This document shows positions 23,269 to 32,877 of a DNA stretch of 64,000 bases, in pieces. The stretch comes from Hymenobacter convexus (GTDB taxonomy: Bacteria > Bacteroidota > Bacteroidia > Cytophagales > Hymenobacteraceae), in the NCBI RefSeq assembly GCF_030580955.1, contig NZ_JAUQON010000008.1, positions 186,001 through 250,000 on the forward strand. The letters are read 5' to 3'. A program made the translations under genes and the position numbers. Position 1 is the stretch's first letter, and each line of letters opens with the position of its first letter. The notes beneath the pieces are model-generated. The model had not been told where the DNA came from. It saw only the letters and a program-made list of their open reading frames with translations, and did no database searches.

Positions 23269-26200
23269 ATGAATAAGTTCATTCAAGGCATCATTGCTTT
23301 CTCGCTTAAGAACAAAGGCTTTATCTTCCTCATGACCTTGGTGGTGGTGGTGATGGGTGTGGTGAGCTACCGGAACACGCCCATCGAGGCGTTCCCGGAC
23401 GTCACCAACACCGAAATCACCATCATCACCCAGTGGCCCGGCCGCTCGGCCGAGGAGATGGAGAAGTTTGTAACCGTGCCCATCGAAATCGCCCTGAACC
23501 CGGTGCAGAAAAAGGCCTCGGTGCGCAGCACCACGCTGTTTGGCCTGTCGGTGGTGAAGGTGATTTTTGACGACGGCGTGGACGACGCCTTCGCCCGCCC
23601 GCAGGTAAACAACCTGTTGCGCGAGGTGGACCTGCCCGACGGCATCACGCCCGACGTGCAGCCGCCCTATGGCCCCACCGGCGAAATCTACCGCTACACG
23701 CTGGAAAGCAAAACCAAAACCGTGCGCGAGCTCAAAACCCTGCAAGACTGGGTGATTGAGCGCAACCTGAAGGCCGTGCCCGGCGTGGCCGACGTGAACA
23801 GCTTTGGCGGCGAGGTGAAGGACTACGAAATTTCGGTGAACCCCGGCAAGCTGCAGGATTTCGGCCTCACGCCCCTCGACCTGTATAACGCCGTGCAGCG
23901 CTCCAACATCAACGTGGGCGGTGACGTGATAAACGAGGGCCAGCAGAACTACGTGGTGCGCGGCATCGGCCTGCTGAACAACATCGGCGACATCAACAAC
24001 ACGGTCATCAAGAACGTGAACAACGTGCCCATTCTGGTGCGTGACGTGGCCAAGGTGACCGAAAGCGCCCTGCCACGCCTGGGCCAGGTGGGCCGCGGCC
24101 TGGAGGACGACAAGCTAGAAGGCATTGTGGTGATGCGGAAGGGCGAAAACCCGTCGGAAGTCATTGCTCGCCTGCACGATAAGGTAGAGGAGCTGAACTC
24201 GAAAATTCTGCCGCCCGACGTGAAGATGAAAACCTTCTACGACCGGCAGCAGCTCATCGATTTCTCGACGGAAACGGTGATTCATAACCTCATGGAAGGC
24301 ATTGTGCTGGTCACGCTCATCGTGTTCCTGTTCATGGCCGACTGGCGGACGACGGTGATTGTGTCGGTGATTATTCCACTGGCGCTGCTGTTTGCCTTCA
24401 TCTGCCTGCGCCTGCGGGGCATGAGCGCCAACCTGCTCAGCATGGGCGCCATCGACTTCGGCATCATCATCGACGGCGCTGTGGTGATGGTGGAAGGGCT
24501 CTTCGTGGCCCTCGACCACCGGGCGCACGAGATGGGTATGGAGCGGTTCAACAAACTCTCCAAGCTCGGGCTCATCAAGAAGTCGGGCCGCGACATGGGC
24601 AAGTCTATTTTCTTCGCCAAAGCCATTATTATCACCGCTTTGCTGCCGATTTTCTCCTTTGAGAAAGTGGAGGGCAAGGTGTTCTCACCGCTGGCCTGGA
24701 CGCTGGGCTTCGCCCTGCTGGGCGCGCTGATTTTCACGCTCACGCTGGTACCGGTGCTGGTGAGCATCCTGCTGAAAAAGAACGTGAAGGAAAAAGACAA
24801 CTTCTTCGTGCGCGGCGTGAACCGCGGGGCTGAGCGGTTTTTCGCCTTCACGTATGCCCGCAAAACGGCCAGTCTGGTTATTGCCTTTGCCGTGACTGCG
24901 GTGGGACTGTATTCATTCTCGTTTCTGGGTTCGGAGTTTTTGCCGGAGCTGAACGAGGGCTCGATTTATGTACGGGCGCAGCTGCCGCTAAGCATCAGTC
25001 TGCAGTCGAGCAACGAGCTGTGCAACCAGATGCGGCGCGACTTTCTGAGCTTCCCCGAAGTGAGCGACGTGGTGAGCCAGACCGGCCGGCCGAACGACGG
25101 CACCGACCCGACGGGCTTCTACAATAACGAGTTTCTGGTGCAGCTCAAGCACACGCCGGAAGTGGAGAAGAAGATGAAATCCAAGGCCTACCGCGAGGAT
25201 TTGGTGGAGCGCATGAAGGCCAAGCTCGACAAGTTTACGGGCGTCGACTTTAACTTCTCGCAGCCCATCACCGACAACGTGGAGGAAGCCGCCTCGGGCG
25301 TGAAAGGCTCGATTGCTGTGAAGATTTACGGTACCGACCTGGCCACACTCGAAGCCAAGGCCCGCGAGGTGTACGAGGTGCTGAAAACGGTGAAGGGTAT
25401 CGATGACCTGGGCGTGCTCCGCAACATCGGCCAGCCGGAGTTTCACGTCGACCTCGACGAAAGCCGCATGGCCAGCTACGGCGTGAGCAAGTCGGACGCG
25501 GCCGCAGTGCTGGAAATGGCCGTGGGCGGTAAGGAAGCAACCCAACTGTATGAAGGCGAGCGCAAATTCCCCATCCGCGTGCGCTACGAGCCGCAATTCC
25601 GCCAGACGCCCACCGAGATTTCGGGCCTGATGGTGCCCACGCAGTCGGGCAAAACCATTCCGCTGACGGAAATTGCCAACATCGGTTCCGTGACGGGCCC
25701 CAGCCTGATTTACCGCGACGACAACCGCCGCTTTGCCGCCGTGAAATTCAGCATCCGGGGCCGCGATATGGGCTCCACCATCAAAGAAGCCCAGGAAAAA
25801 GTGAACCGCCACGTGGCCCTGCCCAAAGGCTACGAGCAGAAATGGACCGGCGATTTTGAGAATCAGCGCCGCGCCCAGCAGCGTCTCACGCAGGTGGTGC
25901 CGGTGTCGTTGGCCCTCATTTTCTTCATCCTGTTTATCCTGTTTGGCAACCTGAAAGACGCCGGGTTGGTGCTGCTCAACGTGCCGTTTGCCATCATCGG
26001 CGGCATCGCGGCGCTGCTCATCACGCACACCAACTTCTCGATTTCGGCCGGTATCGGCTTCATCGCGCTATTCGGCATCTGTATTCAGAACGGCGTGATT
26101 CTCATCTCCGTCTTCAAGCAGAACTTGGTCAAAAAGCACACGCTCGACCATAGCATCAACGAAGGCGTGATTTCGCGGGTGCGCCCCGTGGTGATGACGG

Positions 26201-26433
26201 CCCTAATGGCCACCATCGGCCTGATGCCGGCCGCCATCAGCACCGGCATTGGCTCGGAGACGAGCAAGCCGCTGGCTATTGTGGTGATTGGCGGGCTGAT
26301 AACGGGTACCGTCCTCACGCTCTTTATTTTCCCGTTGGTATTTGAGCGCTTCTACCGCTCCGAGCACACGCATTACGGCGATGATTTGGCGGCCGAGCGC
26401 ACCGGCAGCCAGCAGACGGTGGGCGCACATTAA
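23269..26433 (+). CDS. czcA: CusA/CzcA family heavy-metal RND efflux pump, copy 1
   Basis: 1054 residues, full length for a heavy-metal RND transporter with 12 membrane helices and two large periplasmic loops. EAFPDVTN near residue 42 and the proton-relay helix AIDFGIIIDGAVVMVEG near 393-409 (two Asp and a Glu, as required in CzcA) identify the metal-efflux branch rather than the drug-efflux branch. Which metal is carried cannot be read with confidence. It follows the tolC-type gene and adaptor, and a strong terminator (26512-26547) lies after it, so these three form one unit. Confidence 0.93.
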   Translation: MNKFIQGIIAFSLKNKGFIFLMTLVVVVMGVVSYRNTPIEAFPDVTNTEITIITQWPGRSAEEMEKFVTVPIEIALNPVQKKASVRSTTLFGLSVVKVIFDDGVDDAFARPQVNNLLREVDLPDGITPDVQPPYGPTGEIYRYTLESKTKTVRELKTLQDWVIERNLKAVPGVADVNSFGGEVKDYEISVNPGKLQDFGLTPLDLYNAVQRSNINVGGDVINEGQQNYVVRGIGLLNNIGDINNTVIKNVNNVPILVRDVAKVTESALPRLGQVGRGLEDDKLEGIVVMRKGENPSEVIARLHDKVEELNSKILPPDVKMKTFYDRQQLIDFSTETVIHNLMEGIVLVTLIVFLFMADWRTTVIVSVIIPLALLFAFICLRLRGMSANLLSMGAIDFGIIIDGAVVMVEGLFVALDHRAHEMGMERFNKLSKLGLIKKSGRDMGKSIFFAKAIIITALLPIFSFEKVEGKVFSPLAWTLGFALLGALIFTLTLVPVLVSILLKKNVKEKDNFFVRGVNRGAERFFAFTYARKTASLVIAFAVTAVGLYSFSFLGSEFLPELNEGSIYVRAQLPLSISLQSSNELCNQMRRDFLSFPEVSDVVSQTGRPNDGTDPTGFYNNEFLVQLKHTPEVEKKMKSKAYREDLVERMKAKLDKFTGVDFNFSQPITDNVEEAASGVKGSIAVKIYGTDLATLEAKAREVYEVLKTVKGIDDLGVLRNIGQPEFHVDLDESRMASYGVSKSDAAAVLEMAVGGKEATQLYEGERKFPIRVRYEPQFRQTPTEISGLMVPTQSGKTIPLTEIANIGSVTGPSLIYRDDNRRFAAVKFSIRGRDMGSTIKEAQEKVNRHVALPKGYEQKWTGDFENQRRAQQRLTQVVPVSLALIFFILFILFGNLKDAGLVLLNVPFAIIGGIAALLITHTNFSISAGIGFIALFGICIQNGVILISVFKQNLVKKHTLDHSINEGVISRVRPVVMTALMATIGLMPAAISTGIGSETSKPLAIVVIGGLITGTVLTLFIFPLVFERFYRSEHTHYGDDLAAERTGSQQTVGAH

Positions 26434-26508
26434 TGTAGCGTGGACTCTGCGAGTCCGCGCCCGAACGAACGATTCGCCATCGCGCGGACGCGCAGCGTCC
26501 ACGCTACA
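26434..26508. repeat. Hairpin repeat D (different family), after pump copy 1
   Basis: TGTAGCGTGGAC at 26434 and GTCCACGCTACA ending at 26508 are the outer arms of a branched palindrome with further internal pairs (GACTC/GAGTC, GCGCGGAC/GTCCGCGC). Unlike elements A-C it has no GTCATnC core. Confidence 0.75.
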
Positions 26509-26511
26509 GAC

Positions 26512-26547
26512 AAAAAGCCCGCTGCCCCATCCGGCAGCGGGCTTTTT
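26512..26547 (+). terminator. Strong terminator between the two RND pumps
   Basis: AAAAAGCCCGCTGCC (26512-26526) and GGCAGCGGGCTTTTT (26533-26547) make a 15-bp perfect stem with a 6-base loop ending in TTTTT. Confidence 0.85.
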
Positions 26548-26638
26548 CTATACCCCTTACTTCATCTAAACCTCACGGGTTATTCATCAACTTTTCACCA
26601 TATTCTCATCCTCTGCCTGTTCCCACCCGATTTTTTTT

Positions 26639-29600
26639 ATGAATAAATTTATTTCCGGCATCGTTGCCTTCTCGTTGAAGAACCGCTTTTTCGTCTTCTT
26701 CATGACGGCGCTGCTGGTGGCCGGCGGTACATACAGCTACGTGCACACGCCCATCGAGGCGTTTCCCGATGTCACCAATACCCAGATGATTATTGTGAGC
26801 CTCTGGCCCGGCCGCTCGGCCGAGGAGGTGGAGCGCTTCGTGAGCACGCCCATTGAGGTGGCCATGAACTCGGTGCAGATGAAGAGCAATATGCGGAGCA
26901 TCAGCATGTTTGGCTTGTCGGTGCTTAAGATAAACTTCGAGGACAACGTGGAGGATTTCTTCGCCCGTCAGCAAGTGAACAACCTGCTGAGCGGCGTGAA
27001 CCTGCCCGCCGGCTGCGACTCCCACGTGCAGCCCCCGTACGGCCCGACGGGCGAGATTTTCCGGTACACCGTGCAGAGCCGCACCGGCCGCAGCACCAAC
27101 GAACTGCTCGCCATCCAGGACTGGACGGTGGAGAGGCAACTGAAATCGGTGCCCGGCGTGGCCGACATCGCCGCCTTCGGGGGCACCCGTAAGGTGTACG
27201 AAATCAGCGTGAACCCCGCCATGCTGGCCAAGTATGACATGACCCCGCTGGAAGTGTACGACGCCGTGCAGAAGTCGAACCTGAACGTGGGCGGCGACGT
27301 GATTGAAAAGAACTCGCAGAGCTACGTGGTACGCGGCATCGGCCTGCTCACCAAGCCCGAGGACATCGGCAACATCATCGTGAAGGACGTGAACAACGTG
27401 CCCATCCTAGTGCGCAACGTGGCCCAGGTGACGGAGAGTAACGCCCCCCGCGTGGGCCAGGCCGGCCTCGACGACCAGAGCGACGTGGTGGAGGGCATCG
27501 TGATTATGCGCAAGGGCGAAAACCCCGCCGAAGTGCTGGGCCGCGTGAAAGCCAAAATTGCGGAACTCAACGAGAAGGTGCTGCCCAACGACGTGTACCT
27601 CAAAACGTTCTACGACCGCGACGTGCTGATGGACCACTGCACGCACACCGTGATTCACAACCTGATTGAAGGCATTGTGCTCGTGACACTCATCGTGCTC
27701 ATCTTCATGGCCGACTGGCGGACGACGCTCACGGTGGGCGTGGTGGTGCCGCTGGCGCTGCTGTTTGCTTTCGTGTGCTTGCGACTGAAAGGCATGAGTG
27801 CCAACTTGTTGAGCATGGGTGCCATTGACTTCGGCATCATCATCGACGGGGCGGTGGTGATGGTGGAGGGCATTTTCGTGGTGCTTGACCACAAGGCCCA
27901 TCAGGTGGGGATGGAGAAGTTCAACAAGCTGGCCAAGCTGGGCCTCATTCGTAAGACCGGCGGCGAGCTGGGCAAGGCCATTTTCTTCTCCAAGCTCATC
28001 ATTCTCACCTGCCTTCTCCCCATTTTCGCCTTTGAGAAAGTGGAGGGCAAGATGTTCAGCCCCCTGGCTTACACGCTGGGCTTTGCCCTGATTGGTGCCC
28101 TGATTCTGACCCTGACCCTGGTGCCGGTGCTGTGCTCGCTGCTGCTGAACAAGAACGTGAAGGAGAAGCACAACCCCATCGTGACCTTCTTCGACAATAT
28201 TGTAACCAAGGCCTTTGGCTTCACCTACCGCCACAAGCTGCTGAGCTTCGGGGTGACGATGGCCATTGTGGTAGCCGGGCTGTACTCGTTTAAATTTCTG
28301 GGCTCGGAGTTTCTGCCGGAGCTGAACGAGGGCGCGCTGTGGGTGGAAACCAAGCTGCCGATGTCGTCGTCGCTGACCGAAACCAACAAGATGGCGGCCA
28401 ACTACCGCCGCATCCTGCGCTCGTTTCCAGAAGTAACGTCGGTGCTGAGCCAGACGGGCCGTTCCAACGACGGCACCGACCCCTCGGGCATCTACTACGT
28501 GCAAGCGCAGGTCAACCTCAAACCCAAGGAGGAATGGAAGCGCAACATCACGAAGGAGCAGCTGATTGACGAGATGGACAAGAAGCTGAAGGAGTACCCC
28601 GGCATCATTTTCAACTACTCGCAGCCCATCATCGACAACGTGGAAGAGGCCGTGGCTGGCATCAATGCGGCGCTGGCGGTGAAGATTTTCGGCAACGATT
28701 TGAAGGAACTCGACGGCAAGGCCAACGAAGTGATGAAGGTGCTTGGCGGCGTGCGCGGCGTGAAAGACCTGGGCATTCTGCGCAACCTGGGCCAGCCCGA
28801 AATGAGCGTGAAGCTCGACCAGACCCGCATGGCCGCCTACGGCGTGCAAACCGCTGATGCGCAAACGGTAGTGGAAATGGCTGTGGGCGGCAAGGCTGCC
28901 ACCCAGATTTACGAGGGCGAGCGCAAGTTCGACGTAACGGTGCGCTACCCCAAGCAGGACCGCGACACGGAGGCCAAAATCGGCGAGCTGCGCGTACCCA
29001 CCATTCGCGGCAGCAAGGTGGCACTCAAGGAAATTGCCACCATCAAGACGGAAAACGGCCCGGCCTTCGTGTACCATGATAACGGGCAGCGCTTCATCGC
29101 GGTGAAGTTTTCCATCCGCGACCGGGACATGGGCTCGACCATTGCCGAGGCGCAGAAGAAGATGGACCAGACCATCAAGCTCGGCAAAGGCTACCGCATT
29201 GAGTGGGCCGGCGAGTTTGAGAACCAGGTGCGCGCCACCAAGCGCCTGAGCCAGGTGGTGCCGGTGTCGCTGGTCATCATTTTCATCCTGCTCTTCATCA
29301 CCTTCGGCAACGGCAAGGACGCGGCGCTGGTGCTGGCCAACGTGCCTTTTGCCCTCATCGGCGGCATTGCCGCGCTGCACATCACGGGCGTCAACTTCTC
29401 GATTTCGGCCGGCATCGGCTTCATTGCCCTGCTCGGGATATGTATTCAGAATGGCATTGTGCTCATCACCGTGTTTAAGGAAAACCTGCGCAAGAAAATG
29501 AGCCTGACCGACAGCTTGGTAGCCGGCGTGGCCTCGCGTGTGCGCCCGGTGGTGATGACAGCACTCATGGCGATGATTGGCCTTTTTCCGGCCGCGCTCA

Positions 29601-29788
29601 GCACCGGCATCGGCTCCGAAACGCAGAAGCCGCTGGCCATCGTCGTCATTGGCGGACTGGTGACGGCCACGGTACTCACGCTGCTGATTTTCCCGCTCAT
29701 CTTCGCCTTCTTCTACCGCGAAATGAACCAGAACGGGCCGTCGCCGAAGCGGCGCAAGAAGGAGCAGCCGGTGCTGGTGGGGGCGTAA
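26639..29788 (+). CDS. czcA: CusA/CzcA family heavy-metal RND efflux pump, copy 2
   Basis: 1049 residues, full length and clearly paralogous to the preceding pump. It shares the N-terminus MNKFI-GIVAFSLKN, EAFPDVTN and the same proton-relay helix AIDFGIIIDGAVVMVEG near residue 394, but differs widely in the periplasmic loops, so the duplication is not recent. A terminator separates it from copy 1, and it must have its own promoter in 26548-26638, where I see no consensus match. It has no adaptor or channel gene of its own nearby, so it may share those upstream. Metal specificity unknown. Confidence 0.92.
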   Translation: MNKFISGIVAFSLKNRFFVFFMTALLVAGGTYSYVHTPIEAFPDVTNTQMIIVSLWPGRSAEEVERFVSTPIEVAMNSVQMKSNMRSISMFGLSVLKINFEDNVEDFFARQQVNNLLSGVNLPAGCDSHVQPPYGPTGEIFRYTVQSRTGRSTNELLAIQDWTVERQLKSVPGVADIAAFGGTRKVYEISVNPAMLAKYDMTPLEVYDAVQKSNLNVGGDVIEKNSQSYVVRGIGLLTKPEDIGNIIVKDVNNVPILVRNVAQVTESNAPRVGQAGLDDQSDVVEGIVIMRKGENPAEVLGRVKAKIAELNEKVLPNDVYLKTFYDRDVLMDHCTHTVIHNLIEGIVLVTLIVLIFMADWRTTLTVGVVVPLALLFAFVCLRLKGMSANLLSMGAIDFGIIIDGAVVMVEGIFVVLDHKAHQVGMEKFNKLAKLGLIRKTGGELGKAIFFSKLIILTCLLPIFAFEKVEGKMFSPLAYTLGFALIGALILTLTLVPVLCSLLLNKNVKEKHNPIVTFFDNIVTKAFGFTYRHKLLSFGVTMAIVVAGLYSFKFLGSEFLPELNEGALWVETKLPMSSSLTETNKMAANYRRILRSFPEVTSVLSQTGRSNDGTDPSGIYYVQAQVNLKPKEEWKRNITKEQLIDEMDKKLKEYPGIIFNYSQPIIDNVEEAVAGINAALAVKIFGNDLKELDGKANEVMKVLGGVRGVKDLGILRNLGQPEMSVKLDQTRMAAYGVQTADAQTVVEMAVGGKAATQIYEGERKFDVTVRYPKQDRDTEAKIGELRVPTIRGSKVALKEIATIKTENGPAFVYHDNGQRFIAVKFSIRDRDMGSTIAEAQKKMDQTIKLGKGYRIEWAGEFENQVRATKRLSQVVPVSLVIIFILLFITFGNGKDAALVLANVPFALIGGIAALHITGVNFSISAGIGFIALLGICIQNGIVLITVFKENLRKKMSLTDSLVAGVASRVRPVVMTALMAMIGLFPAALSTGIGSETQKPLAIVVIGGLVTATVLTLLIFPLIFAFFYREMNQNGPSPKRRKKEQPVLVGA

Positions 29789-29793
29789 CACGT

Positions 29794-29886
29794 GTAGAGA
29801 CGCGACACTTCGCGTCTCGGCGTTCAACGCTAATTGTCAGAAGCTTAAGAGCGCTGACGATGAGACGCGAAGTGTCGCGTCTCTAC
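29794..29886. repeat. Hairpin repeat E (third family), between convergent genes
   Basis: 25-bp perfect arms 29794-29818 and 29862-29886, beginning GTAGAGACGCGACACTTCGC, around a 43-base loop. It lies between the second pump and the convergent flippase gene. Confidence 0.85.
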
Positions 29887-29898
29887 ATCGCCCAACAG

Positions 29899-31374
29899 TT
29901 ACCGCCTGCGCATTTTATCCAGCAGCGCCACTGCTTCCGGCGCGGTGCTCGTCAGCAGCACACCCGCGCCGTAGAGCAGCGTGAGAACGCCGCCGCGCAT
30001 CAGCAGTGTGAGCCAGATGTTACTGGTTTCCGGCAGCACCCACGCCACGAAGCCCGCCACGGCGGCCACCGCCAAGATGCGCGGAATGCGGCTGTCGAAC
30101 GGCTGCAGGCCATAGGTATGCCACACAAACCAGGTGCGGATGGAGTTGATACCGACCAGGGCGATGCAGTAAGCCAAGGCGGCGCCTTCCAGCCCGTAGC
30201 GCGGAATCATCACCCAGTTTAGGCCCACGATGAGCAGGGCCAGCGACACGTTGAACCCCAAATCGTAGCGGTAGCGGGGCGAGGTGACGACGATGGTGCC
30301 GTTGACGCCCGTGATGCCATCGAAAAGGCGGCCAGCCAGCAGCAGCAGCACGGCCCCGGCCCCGGCCGCGTATGCGGGTTTGTGGATGAGGCCGAAGATG
30401 AAGTTGAGATTGAGCCCGATGCCCAGGGCCAGGTAGCAGCCCAGCAGCGTGTTGAGGCGCGTGACGCGCTGGTAAAACACGCCCATTTTCTGCATGTCGC
30501 CTTCCTTCCAGTATTCGGCAATGAGCGAAAAGGCCGTTTTGTTGAGGGCCCGAAAGGGGAGGGTGAGGGCCGTGCTCACGTTGGTGGCCAGCAGGTAGAT
30601 GCCGCCGGCGGCCAGGCTGAGTTTGGTGCCCACCATGAAGTTGTCGGCTTGCAGGAGCAGCGTGCCCGAAATGTTGCTTAGCAGCGCAAAGCCGCCGAAA
30701 GCCAGCATTTCGCCCAGCGGCTTCACGCGCAAAGCGGCGCGCGTGGGACGCAAATGCAACTCGCCGATGGCGGCCAGGTAAATAGTCAGCAGCAGCGCCA
30801 CCACCGCGTAAGCCCCGGCGTAGGCCACCACGAAGCCCGCAAAGCTCAGGTAGTGGGCACTGTAGGCCAGCGCGGCGCCTACAATCAGCAGCCGTAGCAG
30901 GATTTCCTGGCAAAAGGAGGCAAACGACGTGTGAAACAGCGACTTCAGGTAAGCATCCTGCAGCGCGCCGAGCATGATGACGCCCGCCAGCGCAATGGCT
31001 ACGCCATAATGCGGCGCTACCAGTGCGGCATCTTCGGCTTCGTACCAGCTCAATACCAAGGGCTTGCCGAGGGCCATAACCACCGCTACTACCGCGAAGC
31101 CCAGCAGCGGCAGCCCCAGCAGCAGCGGCAGAAACCCGGCGTGGTTGCGCCCCTGATTGCGGAAATAGGGAAAGTAGCGCAGCCCCGCGCTGGCGAACCC
31201 AAACATGCCCAACTGCGCCCCAATGGTGGCCAGAAAAACCAGCACGCCCACCAGCCCGAGCTGGCTGGTGGTTATCAGCCGGGGCAGCACAAAAATGGTG
31301 TTGGCGAAACCGATGGCGAGGCCAATGTAGGAAATCAGGGTGTTGCGGATGCCCTGGCGCTGAACAATGCCCAA
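29899..31374 (-). CDS. Polysaccharide (O-antigen type) flippase, Wzx-like
   Basis: 491 residues from a TTG at 31374. An ATG at 31491 would add 39 residues and overlap the preceding deacetylase gene, while the sequence from the TTG (GIVQRQGIRNTLISYIG) has the start typical of the family. It is almost entirely hydrophobic, with about 12-14 membrane helices of the MATE/MOP superfamily. Such proteins flip lipid-linked oligosaccharide to the periplasm, and this one is the last gene of the leftward glycan cluster. The C-terminus ends in a short basic tail (LLDKMRRR). Confidence 0.85.
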   Translation of the reverse strand: MGIVQRQGIRNTLISYIGLAIGFANTIFVLPRLITTSQLGLVGVLVFLATIGAQLGMFGFASAGLRYFPYFRNQGRNHAGFLPLLLGLPLLGFAVVAVVMALGKPLVLSWYEAEDAALVAPHYGVAIALAGVIMLGALQDAYLKSLFHTSFASFCQEILLRLLIVGAALAYSAHYLSFAGFVVAYAGAYAVVALLLTIYLAAIGELHLRPTRAALRVKPLGEMLAFGGFALLSNISGTLLLQADNFMVGTKLSLAAGGIYLLATNVSTALTLPFRALNKTAFSLIAEYWKEGDMQKMGVFYQRVTRLNTLLGCYLALGIGLNLNFIFGLIHKPAYAAGAGAVLLLLAGRLFDGITGVNGTIVVTSPRYRYDLGFNVSLALLIVGLNWVMIPRYGLEGAALAYCIALVGINSIRTWFVWHTYGLQPFDSRIPRILAVAAVAGFVAWVLPETSNIWLTLLMRGGVLTLLYGAGVLLTSTAPEAVALLDKMRRR

Positions 31375-31465
31375 ATGGTGAATAAGTAAAGGAGGCGATG
31401 AGAAATGCGGGCTTGCACCTGACAGGAGGCTGGCACGGCAACGAAAAGCAGCCGCGAAGCAGGCG

Positions 31466-32845
31466 TTACTGGCCGCAAAGTTCGGCCACAATCTGGCTTC
31501 CGGTGAGAAAAACGGCGCCGCGCTCCCGCAGGTCGTTCATTATTTCGGCAAACTGACGCGGGCCGGTGGCGGTGTTGGCCGGGTCGAAATGGTCGTTGTG
31601 CCAGAGCACCGTGGCCACGCCGCCGAAGCGCGCTATTTCGCCCAGCATGGGCTGAAGCGCGGGCAGGATTTCTTCGGGCAGTAGCTGCAGGTACTGGGGG
31701 TGCTGCAGGGTAGCATCCATCACATTAAGCGGGATTTCCAGAAAGGAATGAGGCTGAGCGCGCTCGAAATCAAACGGATAGAAAGTCAGGCAATACGAAT
31801 TGCGAAACCCGAAATGTTCGGCAAACCCCAGGGTTGAATCGTAGCGAAAGCCGGCGGCGGCCACCACGCCGGGCGTGCGCCGCGGCTCCCAGCAGAGGAA
31901 ATGGAACCGGTTGCCCGCCAGTTGGCCGGGCGAGTATTGCCCGGCTTCTTCTCGCAGTTGTCGGTCGTCGCAAGCAGTGCCGTAGCTGCCGTGGCTGGCC
32001 GTTTCGGCGCCATTGGCTTCCAGTTGGCGAAGCCGTTGCAAGAGGACGGAATCTATTTCGTAGTCGGCGTTAGCGGTGCCGTTGGGTGCGGGTTGGGAAC
32101 TGCCCAGCATGAAAAATGTGGACGGTGCCCCCAGGTGCGTGGTGGCGGCCTGCACCTGCTCCAGGTTGTCCCAGGGAGCGGGCCGGCCCAGGGCTTTGTC
32201 CAGCAGCGCGCGCCCGGCCTCCCGCAACTTCCGTTGCCGCAGGGCGCCCCGCACGGCCGTGCCCCAACCGCCGTGCAGGCTGTCAATGTCGTGCGTGATG
32301 AAGCCCGCGAGTGGGGCGCCCTGCCACTGGCGGGGAGCCAGGCGTTGCCCACTCACGTGTTCTACGGCTGTTTTCAGCACGTCGAAATAGTAGTTTACTA
32401 CCGGCACGGCCACGAAGCCGTACTGCTGCTGCACGCTGCACGCGTAAGGAAAACGCCCGTGCCGGTCACGTTCCAAGGAAAAGTATTCCTGCCAGCCGCT
32501 GAGCAGATAAAAAGCCGCCGAAACAACGTCTGCATTGATAATTGCGGCGCCAGGCGTTAACGTCAGTAGCGGGACTTCCGGCTCAGAATCAAAGAAAAAG
32601 GGGATTTTCCGGCCGCCCCAGCTGCGCCAGTTAGGAGCCGGGCAGTAAGGGCTGGCTTCATCGAAAAAAGACCCCGCGCCATTTGCAACGCTTACCTCGC
32701 CAAGCGTTGGCTCGTAGCCGATGGCTACTTTTTGCGCGGCTGGGTAGGCTTGCCAGAAGTGCTGCAGCACGTAAGCCAGTCGCACCGCCGGCGTAATTGC
32801 CGGCCAGGCCGGGGGGGGAGACGCAGAAAGTGCCGGGGCTGCCAT
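31466..32845 (-). CDS. Polysaccharide deacetylase family protein
   Basis: 459 residues. The N-terminal about 170 residues form an uncharacterised domain often found fused to such enzymes. The C-terminal part is a NodB-like carbohydrate deacetylase: THDIDSL carries the metal-binding Asp, ETASHGSYG the His, with FRYDSTLGF and VLWHNDHFDP later. No signal peptide, so it is probably cytoplasmic, acting on glycan precursors; substrate unknown. A box TATCTTCG (one mismatch to TAnnTTTG) immediately precedes the ATG, suggesting a very short leader. It lies between the type IX-secreted protein and the flippase. Confidence 0.85.
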   Translation of the reverse strand: MAAPALSASPPPAWPAITPAVRLAYVLQHFWQAYPAAQKVAIGYEPTLGEVSVANGAGSFFDEASPYCPAPNWRSWGGRKIPFFFDSEPEVPLLTLTPGAAIINADVVSAAFYLLSGWQEYFSLERDRHGRFPYACSVQQQYGFVAVPVVNYYFDVLKTAVEHVSGQRLAPRQWQGAPLAGFITHDIDSLHGGWGTAVRGALRQRKLREAGRALLDKALGRPAPWDNLEQVQAATTHLGAPSTFFMLGSSQPAPNGTANADYEIDSVLLQRLRQLEANGAETASHGSYGTACDDRQLREEAGQYSPGQLAGNRFHFLCWEPRRTPGVVAAAGFRYDSTLGFAEHFGFRNSYCLTFYPFDFERAQPHSFLEIPLNVMDATLQHPQYLQLLPEEILPALQPMLGEIARFGGVATVLWHNDHFDPANTATGPRQFAEIMNDLRERGAVFLTGSQIVAELCGQ

Positions 32846-32877
32846 ACGCCGCGAAGATAGCCGCCGGGCCCGCGCGG

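Noticed and set aside
24988..26028. 346-codon open frame opposite pump copy 1
   Set aside because: Shadow of the conserved pump gene; composition bias and no motif.
27407..29827. 806-codon open frame on the minus strand opposite pump copy 2
   Set aside because: It is the antisense of a well-conserved RND gene, rich in His, Gln, Gly and Ala as expected from reversed GC-rich codons, and has no recognisable domain.
30020..31441. 473-codon frame parallel to the flippase gene
   Set aside because: Out-of-frame reading of the flippase gene, with Arg/Pro/Ala-rich sequence and no membrane segments.
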